A DNA stretch of 64,000 bases from Streptomyces sp. NBC_01116 (lineage in GTDB: Bacteria > Actinomycetota > Actinomycetes > Streptomycetales > Streptomycetaceae), in the NCBI RefSeq assembly GCF_041435495.1, contig NZ_CP108644.1, forward strand, positions 5,069,501 to 5,133,500. The letters run 5' to 3'. This document shows positions 35,332 through 40,984 of the stretch, piece by piece. The translations under genes were made by a program, and so were the position numbers. Position 1 is the stretch's first letter. The number at the start of each line of letters is the position of its first letter. The notes beneath the pieces are model-generated. The model saw only the letters and a program-made list of their open reading frames with translations. It was not told where the DNA came from and searched no databases.

Positions 35332-35744
35332 ACGTCCAGCGCCAGCGCGTGACTTGGTACGTCGCCGAGAGTCACGGCGGCGACGCGGCACGGTCCGTCC
35401 GGCTCGGCGGGATCCTCGCGCCGACACGACGGCTGGCCCTCCGCTGGCTGCGGCGGCAGGCCCGGCGCTTCGCGGACGCGCTCGACCCGGACCCGTACGC
35501 CCCCTGGGTCCCGGCCCATGCGCTGTACCCGGTCCCCGCGGGCGGCCGTCGCGACGCACCGGCCGAACTCCGTTCCTGGGCGGACAGCTTCCGCGAGCAC
35601 GACTACGCGCTGGGGCGGCTCGCGGACGGGCTGCCGTACGAGTTCGTCGCCCGGGACGCCGCTTCCTGGTACGGGCTCGTCATGCGCCCCCTGGCCGTTG
35701 CCGCCCGTACCCCTGCCCCTCCCACTCCTCTCCGGCAAGGATGA
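35328..35744 (+). CDS. Hypothetical protein (138 aa), second gene of the operon
   Basis: A 138-residue protein, Arg/Ala/Pro-rich, without a recognised domain, signal peptide or membrane helix. It begins with a strand-like TWYVAESHGG, then a basic helix (RRLALRWLRRQARRFADALD), then LRSWADSFREHDYALGRLAD and LPYEFVARDAASWYGLVMRP. The GTG start overlaps the previous gene by 4 bp and the end runs into the next gene, so the three proteins are made together. Confidence 0.7.
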   Translation: MNVQRQRVTWYVAESHGGDAARSVRLGGILAPTRRLALRWLRRQARRFADALDPDPYAPWVPAHALYPVPAGGRRDAPAELRSWADSFREHDYALGRLADGLPYEFVARDAASWYGLVMRPLAVAARTPAPPTPLRQG

Positions 35745-35749
35745 GCGCC

Positions 35750-36202
35750 ATGTTGCAGTGCACCGCCTTCACCGAACTCCCCGAGATGGGTGCGCGCGTA
35801 GCGCTCATGGGCCTGGAGGGCGGGCCCGGCGCGGCGCCGGAAGCGCCCGATCCGGACGAGTTCCTGCTCTGCGAACTCGGCGAGCACGACGAGGAGGTCG
35901 AGCACGCGGCCCAGCTCTGGTCGGCCTCGGCCCGGGCCGGGCGGGACCTGTGGATGTTCTGGACCGACGCCGATCAGCGCCGGACGTTCCGGTTCACGGA
36001 ACTGCTGCCGTGCCCGGCCGTCATCCACCGGCTGTCCGTCAGGGAGGGGGATGCCTGTGTGCTGTACGACCGGCACCCGGCCGCGCACTCCTGGGACGTG
36101 AAGGACCCGCTCGCCGATCTCATGGCGGAGCGGATCCGGGAAGAGGTGCGGCGCGACCGCGACGGGGGCGGCGGGCTGGGGGCCCCGGCCGAGGGGGTCT
36201 AG
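35750..36202 (+). CDS. Hypothetical protein (150 aa), third gene of the operon, ending in the MITE
   Basis: A 150-residue protein without a recognised family. It is acidic in the middle (DEFLLCELGEHDEEVEHAAQ) with a C-terminal Asp/Gly/Arg stretch. AAGG 8-9 nt upstream favours ATG 35750; ATG 35741, which overlaps the previous stop as ATGA, is the alternative. The TAG stop lies in the CTAG (36199-36202) that begins the short MITE copy, so the last residues may be the result of insertion. Confidence 0.7.
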   Translation: MLQCTAFTELPEMGARVALMGLEGGPGAAPEAPDPDEFLLCELGEHDEEVEHAAQLWSASARAGRDLWMFWTDADQRRTFRFTELLPCPAVIHRLSVREGDACVLYDRHPAAHSWDVKDPLADLMAERIREEVRRDRDGGGGLGAPAEGV

Positions 36203-36270
36203 GGCGTGTTTCGAAAGTAGCGCCGTCCGCCCGGAGGGCGAGCAGGCGGGACTTTCGAAACACGCCCTAG
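36199..36270. mobile_element. MITE-like element, short copy (72 bp)
   Basis: Both ends are the perfect 20-bp inverted repeat CTAGGGCGTGTTTCGAAAGT, identical to the long copy at 6521-6701. After about 22 bp identical to the left side of the long copy (GCGCCGTCCGCCCGGAGGGC), it jumps to the last bases before the right repeat (AGCAGGCGGG), so it is an internal deletion derivative lacking about 109 bp. Its left CTAG provides the stop codon of the preceding gene. Confidence 0.8.
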
Positions 36271-36336
36271 GTGGCTCCTGCGGCCGGCAGCGTTCCGCAG
36301 GCCGACGTCATCGAGGGCGGTTCCCACGGCGCGGAG

Positions 36337-36354
36337 ATCTGCCGATCGGCAGAT
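36337..36354. promoter_or_regulatory. 18-bp perfect palindrome, candidate operator
   Basis: ATCTGCCGATCGGCAGAT lies 82 bp before the membrane-protein start. Its symmetry and position suggest a repressor site. I do not know a regulator with this sequence. Confidence 0.45.
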
Positions 36355-36435
36355 GTGCGGAAGCGCCCCGCCCGGAAGCCTTGATCCCCGGCACCGGACA
36401 CCGGTCCGCGTGCGAGCCGGGACCAGGGGGCCACC

Positions 36436-37548
36436 ATGCCGAACAACGTCACCGAAACGCCGCCCGGAGGGGGGACCTTCCCGCAGGCCGGCGTGGACCG
36501 GCACCGCCGGCGCCGGTGGTCCGGCCGGCCGGTCTGGTCCGGCTGCCTGGCGGTCGTGTGGTCGGCGCTCTACGGGGCGGCGGCGCTGTACTGGGCGCTC
36601 GGCGGAGACGGCTTCCCCTTCGAGCGGGTCCACGAGGACCGGTCCTCCGGATCGATCCTGGAGCCGAGCCGGGCCGAGCTCGTCGCCCCGGTGCTGGCCC
36701 TGTTCTGCGCCCTCGGGGTGGTCGCCGGTGTCCTGATGCTGAAGAACCTCGGGACCGGCCGGGTCCGCAAGGCCCTCCTCGTCTACGGGTGGGCGGCCGG
36801 TATCGCCCTGGCCCTCCTGATCAACGACTACTCGCTGCTCGGGCTGCTGGCGTTCTCGCCGGCCCTGCTCGTGTTCGTCTTCACCGGGGTGCCGGGTCCG
36901 CAGGACATGGGCGACATCCTGTACTGGCACCGCGGAAACCTGATGATCCTCTTCGTCGGCGGGCTGCTCTGGGTCGCCACGACACTCGCGTACCAGCGGC
37001 GCACCAACGGGCAGTGCGTGTACTGCGGCCGGTCCCCGCACGGGCCCGGGCGCTGGGCCGACGGCATCGGGCTGCGCACCTGGGGGCGGCGGGCGGTCTG
37101 GCTGGCCGTGCTCTCGACCCTCCCGTACGACATCACCCGTATCGCCTGGTACTTCGGTTGGCCGCTCGGCATCACCGACGAGTTCCTGAAGGAGATGCAG
37201 GACACGCCCGGCATGCTGGAGATGGGGCTCGCGCTGGGAGTGGTGTCGACGCTGGGCAGCCTGCTGATGCACGGGCTGATCGCGAGGTGGGGCGAGGTGT
37301 GGCCGCGCTGGGTGTGGTGGAAGAAGGGGCGGACGATCCATCCGGCGACCGCCGTCGTACCGGCCGGGATCGTCGCGCTCGCGCTCGTTCCGGGCGGCCT
37401 GATGGCGGTGCGCGGCTTCGAGTCGACCTCGTGGGGGATCACCGGTCCCGCGATCCTGTGGGCGGTCTGGGGTGTTGCCCTGGGAGCCGCCACCTACCTG
37501 TACTACCTGCGTCGCCGGGGTGTCTGCCGCAGTTGCGGGCAGGGCTGA
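36436..37548 (+). CDS. Polytopic membrane protein with two CxxC motifs
   Basis: A 370-residue membrane protein with about nine hydrophobic helices (for example LVAPVLALFCALGVVAGVLM and AILWAVWGVALGAATYLYYL). One CxxC (CVYCG) lies in a loop near residue 196 and another (CRSCG) in the last residues, so the protein may bind a metal such as zinc across loop and tail. I do not recognise a family. It is monocistronic by appearance, with a candidate operator 82 bp upstream. The stop codon lies inside the first unit of the 28-bp repeat array that follows. Confidence 0.75.
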   Translation: MPNNVTETPPGGGTFPQAGVDRHRRRRWSGRPVWSGCLAVVWSALYGAAALYWALGGDGFPFERVHEDRSSGSILEPSRAELVAPVLALFCALGVVAGVLMLKNLGTGRVRKALLVYGWAAGIALALLINDYSLLGLLAFSPALLVFVFTGVPGPQDMGDILYWHRGNLMILFVGGLLWVATTLAYQRRTNGQCVYCGRSPHGPGRWADGIGLRTWGRRAVWLAVLSTLPYDITRIAWYFGWPLGITDEFLKEMQDTPGMLEMGLALGVVSTLGSLLMHGLIARWGEVWPRWVWWKKGRTIHPATAVVPAGIVALALVPGGLMAVRGFESTSWGITGPAILWAVWGVALGAATYLYYLRRRGVCRSCGQG

Positions 37549-37633
37549 CGGGCAGGGCGCTGACGGGCAGGGCTGACGGGCAGGGCGCTGACGGGCAGGG
37601 CTGACGGGCAGGGCGCTGACGGGCAGGGCTGAC
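37537..37633. repeat. 3.5 copies of a 28-bp tandem repeat
   Basis: The unit is GGGCAGGGCTGAC followed by GGGCAGGGCGCTGAC. Three full units run from 37537 and a last half ends at 37633. It begins inside the final codons of the membrane-protein gene and fills the gap to the convergent VOC gene; no classical terminator is seen there. Confidence 0.95.
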
Positions 37634-37696
37634 CGGCGGGCATCGCGGGTGGGTGTCGCCGACGGGTGCCCACCTGCCCGCGACGCCCGCCGCAGG

Positions 37697-38152
37697 TCAG
37701 CTCAGGCAGAACTCGTTGTCCTCGGGGTCCGCCATGAGGACCCAGCTCCCGCCCTGCTCGTCGTACGTGCGCACCGCCCGCGCGCCCAGCCCCACCAGCC
37801 GTTCCTCCTCCGCGTCGCGCTGTCCCGGCGCGGAGTGCACGTCGATGTGGAGGCGGTTCTTCACCGTCTTCGGCTCCGGTACCCGCTGGAACAGCAGCCG
37901 CCGCCCCTGCCCCGTACCGCTGACCTCGTCGTACGGGTCGTCCGGATGCCGGGCCGCCGCGAGGTCGAGCCAGGCGCGGCGGCCGTGGGCGTGGGTCGTG
38001 ATGGCCTCCGGTACGGCTCCGGCCGCGAGCAACTGCTCGACCAGCGGGCTGTTGTCCTCCACGAGATAGCCCAGGGCCGCCGCCCAGAATCCGGCCTGCG
38101 CGTGCGGGTCGGCGCTGTCGATCACGAGCTTCCAGGACAGTGTCTGCGTCAT
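37697..38152 (-). CDS. VOC-superfamily (glyoxalase/bleomycin-resistance-like) protein
   Basis: A 151-residue protein with two beta-alpha-beta-beta-beta modules. The opening LSWKLVIDSADPHAQAGFWA, the metal-binding-like histidine in NRLHIDVHSA near residue 103, and the ending MADPEDNEFCLS with its glutamate fit the subgroup often annotated as glyoxalase-like. Substrate unknown. The start codon is only 22 bp from the divergent CGNR gene. A TATAAA reading toward this gene ends 8 bp before the ATG, so the leader is probably about 2 nt. Confidence 0.88.
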   Translation of the reverse strand: MTQTLSWKLVIDSADPHAQAGFWAAALGYLVEDNSPLVEQLLAAGAVPEAITTHAHGRRAWLDLAAARHPDDPYDEVSGTGQGRRLLFQRVPEPKTVKNRLHIDVHSAPGQRDAEEERLVGLGARAVRTYDEQGGSWVLMADPEDNEFCLS

Positions 38153-38174
38153 GGAAACCGTTTATAGTGGTTAC
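38153..38174. promoter_or_regulatory. Shared divergent promoter with overlapping -10 hexamers
   Basis: The stretch TTTATAGT (38161-38168) reads TATAGT toward the CGNR gene, exactly 6 nt before its ATG, and TATAAA on the other strand toward the VOC gene, 8 nt before its ATG. The flanks AACC and GGTT form an inverted repeat that could bind a regulator. Confidence 0.55.
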
Positions 38175-38939
38175 ATGAGTGAGAGGGCAACGGACACGCC
38201 GGACCGATCTCCGCGATCCCCGCGGGCCGAACGGTCCGAGCGGCCGGGGCGCTCCGGGCGGCCGGGGGGACAGGGGGCTGCCGGGCTGCTGCTGCGGCAT
38301 CCGGACGGCAGTTCCTTCCGGTTCGATCCGGGCGCGCTCTGTCTGGAGCTGCTGCCGACCGGAGGTCCGGGCCCGCTGGCGTACTTCGAGGTGCTGCACG
38401 AGCCGGCCGACCTGGTGCGCTGGGCGGAGGGGAGCCGGCTGCCGGACGGGCTCGGGCCGAAGGCCGCGTCCGGGGCTGGGCCTGGGTCCGGGGCCGGGTC
38501 CGGAGTGGGTTCAGGTCGGGGCCCCGCGCTCGTCGTGAGCGCGGCGGAGGTGGCGGACGCGCGTGCTCTGCGCGATGCGCTGTGGCGGCTGGCGGAGGGC
38601 CATGTGGCGGAGGTGTCGCCCGGTCCGGACGACCTCGCCACCCTCAACGACGCGGCGGCGCACCCGCCCCTGACGGCCCGGCTGGCACCGGACGGGAACC
38701 GGGAGTGGGCGCCCGGGGGCACCGGGGCCGGGCTGCTGTCCACCGTCGCCCGCGACGCGGTCGACCTGTTCACCGGGGCGTACGCCCACCGGATCCGTAC
38801 CTGCGGCGCGCACGGCTGCCGCCTGCTCTTCGTCGACACCTCCCGCCCCGGTCGGCGCCGCTGGTGCTCGATGGAGCGCTGCGGCAACCGCCACAAGGTC
38901 CGGGTCCACCGTGCCCGGCTCGCCGCCGCCGACGAGTGA
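38175..38939 (+). CDS. CGNR zinc-finger domain protein (ABATE-type), putative regulator
   Basis: A 254-residue protein of the CGNR family. The C-terminal zinc finger has CGAHGCRLLFVDTSRPGRRR, then WCSMERCGNRHKVRVHRAR with the namesake CGNR (about residues 213-248); the N-terminal half is the ABATE-like region, interrupted by a Gly/Ser-rich insert (about 97-115). Such proteins are proposed stress-responsive transcription regulators. No ribosome site precedes the ATG, but TATAGT lies exactly six bases upstream, so the mRNA is probably leaderless. It is divergent from the VOC gene and may control it. Confidence 0.88.
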   Translation: MSERATDTPDRSPRSPRAERSERPGRSGRPGGQGAAGLLLRHPDGSSFRFDPGALCLELLPTGGPGPLAYFEVLHEPADLVRWAEGSRLPDGLGPKAASGAGPGSGAGSGVGSGRGPALVVSAAEVADARALRDALWRLAEGHVAEVSPGPDDLATLNDAAAHPPLTARLAPDGNREWAPGGTGAGLLSTVARDAVDLFTGAYAHRIRTCGAHGCRLLFVDTSRPGRRRWCSMERCGNRHKVRVHRARLAAADE

Positions 38940-38956
38940 AGAGGGCCTGTGGGCTC

Positions 38957-39022
38957 TCAGTGGTCGGTGGCGACTATCTCGGTGCAGGGGTCACGGAAAT
39001 CTGTGTTCGCCAGAGTAGACAT
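38957..39022 (-). CDS. Possible 21-codon small ORF
   Basis: ATG to TGA encodes MSTLANTDFRDPCTEIVATD plus a final His. The composition looks protein-like and the length is divisible by three, but there is no ribosome site, and it overlaps the hairpin-rich region. It could be chance. Confidence 0.2.
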   Translation of the reverse strand: MSTLANTDFRDPCTEIVATDH

Positions 39023-39480
39023 TGGGCGGTGCTGTGGATATGGTTTCTCTCGTAGCCCAAAGAGACAGCAGGGCCCGGCAGATACGAACTGCCGGGCGGC
39101 AGTGCAAGCAGTTGCCGTTCGAAGGACGGTGCGGTGGCGGAGTTTCGAAGCCAGGGTTGTCGCAGGACGGCGACGGGGCTGGCGACCGCATCGGGTGGCC
39201 CGCAGTGATCAGGGGCCGCCGTCAGCAGGTACCGCGTTTCACGCGGGAGCAGTACCCAGCAGTAGGCAAGTGATTCATTCCAGAGGGAAGAACGGAGGAG
39301 CGAGGCGCCATCAGGATCGCCCGGGCTGAGTAGTGAGTCCGGGTACCGCAGGACATCGATAGTGAGGTGGTCTCCGGTCAAGCAACCGCGATCCCCGCAA
39401 CCCCGGCGAGTCCCAGGCCGGATCAGCGGAAACAGAAGGCCGGCGCAGTAACCAGGGCCGGCGGATGGTGTGAGCAGTTC
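38960..39480 (+). ncRNA. Candidate structured RNA or long leader upstream of a MerR-like gene
   Basis: About 520 bp without a credible gene and with lower GC than its surroundings. Several good hairpins follow one another: GCCCGGCAG with CTGCCGGGC (39073-39097); a two-part stem with GCCAG/CTGGC and GTCGC/GCGAC (about 39142-39185); GGTGGCCC with GGGGCCGCC (about 39197-39224); and GGTACCGCG with CGCGG...GTACC (about 39227-39257). Unpaired purine-rich links lie between them. A perfect palindrome at 39485-39516 could be its terminator. It lacks the features I would expect of RNase P RNA or tmRNA. Strand is taken from the downstream gene. Confidence 0.4.
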
Positions 39481-39484
39481 CTTC

Positions 39485-39516
39485 GGGGCCCGAGTGCCGT
39501 ACGGCACTCGGGCCCC
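39485..39516 (+). terminator. 32-bp perfect palindrome before the MerR-like gene
   Basis: The left half GGGGCCCGAGTGCCGT is followed directly by its exact complement. As RNA it gives a 14-bp stem with a GTAC loop. It ends 26 bp before the ATG at 39543, so it may terminate the upstream RNA, attenuate the gene, or act as a DNA operator. Confidence 0.55.
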
Positions 39517-39542
39517 TCGACGCGTTCCACAGAGAGGTGCAA

Positions 39543-39881
39543 ATGACAGCAGGCGACTCGTTCGGGCGTCTCGACGACGACGACTATCCCGCCTACACGA
39601 TGGGCCGGGCCGCCGAGATGCTCGGTACCACGCAGGGCTTTCTCCGAGCTGTCGGAGAAGCCCGTCTCATCACCCCGCTGCGTTCCGAGGGCGGGCATCG
39701 CCGCTATTCCCGCTACCAGCTGCGCATCGCCGCGCGCGCTCGGGAGCTGGTCGACCAGGGCACCTCCGTCGAGGCCGCCTGCCGCATCGTCATCCTCGAA
39801 GACCAACTCGAAGAAGCCCAGCGCATCAACGCCGAATACCGCAAAGCCGCCGCACCGGAGAACCCGACGACAGCAGGCTGA
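39543..39881 (+). CDS. MerR-type helix-turn-helix protein
   Basis: A 112-residue protein with a MerR-like DNA-binding domain: YTMGRAAEMLGTTQGFLRAV, then ARLITPLRSEGGHRRYSRYQ (about residues 16-59). After it comes a single helix (EDQLEEAQRINAEYR) in place of a ligand domain, so it probably dimerises through this helix and senses nothing directly. The style resembles the small MerR-like regulators of Streptomyces development. GAGAGG lies 6 nt before the ATG; GTG 39537 is also in frame. Its long, structured upstream region is unusual. Confidence 0.88.
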   Translation: MTAGDSFGRLDDDDYPAYTMGRAAEMLGTTQGFLRAVGEARLITPLRSEGGHRRYSRYQLRIAARARELVDQGTSVEAACRIVILEDQLEEAQRINAEYRKAAAPENPTTAG

Positions 39882-39917
39882 GGCGGCGTCGACCTTCCGC
39901 CCGGCGGCTCGCTGCCG

Positions 39918-39939
39918 TGCCGCTCGTCGATGAGCGGCA
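39918..39939. terminator. Candidate convergent terminator
   Basis: TGCCGCTC pairs with GAGCGGCA around a 6-nt loop between the MerR-like gene and the convergent GvpU-like gene. Confidence 0.5.
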
Positions 39940-40030
39940 GCGCCCGCCGGCAGGAAACGGTGTGGCCCGAGCGGCGGGCGCCGGTCGGGCCCGCCGCGGG
40001 CAGGTTTCCGTCAGAGCACAGTGACGTATC

Positions 40031-40390
40031 TCAGTGGTCGGAGTAACTGAAGTCGCCCATGGTCCAGGCGCTGACGTCCTCGATCGCCACGCGGTACATC
40101 CCGCCCGTGTCCGGGATCCCCACCGTTCCCTGCAGGATCCGCGCCACATGGAAGTGCAGATGCGTGGGCGCTTCCTCCACAGGCGTGGATGCGGTGAAGA
40201 CGGCGGAGAATTCGCTCAGGCGGGCCGAGTCGGCCAGGACCTCCGACACCCGCTGCCTCCAGACCGCTTCGGGAGCCAGCCGACCGGTGATGACAGCACC
40301 CCCGGCGACCACGGTCAGAGTCATCTGATTGCTGTGCCCGGACTCCACCAGGGCAGCGATATCAACAAGCAGTTCGTCAGGCTTCGACAT
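40031..40390 (-). CDS. GvpU-like protein
   Basis: A 119-residue soluble protein that resembles gas-vesicle accessory protein GvpU in layout: an N-terminal helix (DELLVDIAALVESGHSN), a hydrophobic strand pair (MTLTVVAGGAVITGRLAPEA) and a C-terminal beta region (LHFHVARILQG). No other gas-vesicle genes are in the window, so a vesicle role here is doubtful. ATG 40390 is chosen; GTG 40408 in the same frame is possible. Family assignment is by pattern memory only. Confidence 0.5.
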   Translation of the reverse strand: MSKPDELLVDIAALVESGHSNQMTLTVVAGGAVITGRLAPEAVWRQRVSEVLADSARLSEFSAVFTASTPVEEAPTHLHFHVARILQGTVGIPDTGGMYRVAIEDVSAWTMGDFSYSDH

Positions 40391-40461
40391 GGGGCCAACT
40401 CTATGCACCGCCGTCCGGCCGGTTCGAGGGGTGTGCCGTCACCGGCTTCTACGATGCCGGG

Positions 40462-40965
40462 TCAGTGCACCCGTGCCTCGCGCGAGAGGAGGCCGGCGCA
40501 GGCCGGGCAGGTGTGCCGGTCGATCGCGGCCAGCAGACGCGTGGCCGCCGCGCGAACGGTCCGCGCCGGGTCAGGGCCCCCGGCCTCGGGCGTGGCGGGC
40601 GCGGCGGCCAGCCGGGCGGCCGTGGCGCGGCCCGCCGCCACCGCGTCGTGCGCGGCGCGGGTCCACGCCGGGTGCTCGGTGTTCCCGGCGGCCAGGATCG
40701 TGGCGAGCAGATCCAGGACGCCCGCCCGGTCCCTGACCGTGTCCGTCGCCGCCAGCTCCCAGAGGAACGGCACCGTCGCCGCCGTCGAGTCGAAGACCGG
40801 CGGAGTGCCGATCCAGCGTTCCAGATCGCTCAGCGCCTCGTCCGAGGTCGGCGCGTCGCCCCAGGCGATCCGCGACAGCACACCGGGAACCTGGGACGCG
40901 GAGCCGTACGCGTGCTGCAACTCGTGCCACCGCACGTTTCTCATGGCCCCCAGGACAGTCCCCAT
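40462..40965 (-). CDS. Hypothetical helical protein
   Basis: About 167 residues, Ala-rich and probably all-helical. The opening VRWHELQHAYGSASQVPGVL is reminiscent of proteins annotated as HEAT-repeat or SUKH-like in actinomycetes, followed by WIGTPPVFDSTAATVPFLWE and a C-terminal CPAC pair. Function is unknown. The start is uncertain among TTG 40977, ATG 40965 and ATG 40944; the last fits the conserved-looking N-terminus best. It stands next to the monooxygenase gene on the same strand but is downstream of it by only 19 bp, so co-transcription is possible. Confidence 0.6.
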   Translation of the reverse strand: MGTVLGAMRNVRWHELQHAYGSASQVPGVLSRIAWGDAPTSDEALSDLERWIGTPPVFDSTAATVPFLWELAATDTVRDRAGVLDLLATILAAGNTEHPAWTRAAHDAVAAGRATAARLAAAPATPEAGGPDPARTVRAAATRLLAAIDRHTCPACAGLLSREARVH

Positions 40966-40984
40966 CCGGGCACTCAATCAGCCT

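Noticed and set aside
37537..37633. CRISPR or iteron origin
   Set aside because: Contiguous 28-bp units without unique spacers and no replication gene nearby; simple tandem duplication fits.
38960..39480. RNase P RNA, tmRNA or a tRNA cluster
   Set aside because: No recognisable RNase P core, no tRNA-like acceptor with CCA and no T-loop GGTTCGA in the right place.
38974..39507. 178-codon minus-strand frame over the structured region
   Set aside because: Composition and third-position GC are not those of Streptomyces genes, no ribosome site, and it runs through all the hairpins.
40031..40390. Part of a gas-vesicle gene cluster
   Set aside because: No gvpA, gvpF/L, gvpN or other vesicle genes are in the surrounding sequence; only one GvpU-like protein is present.
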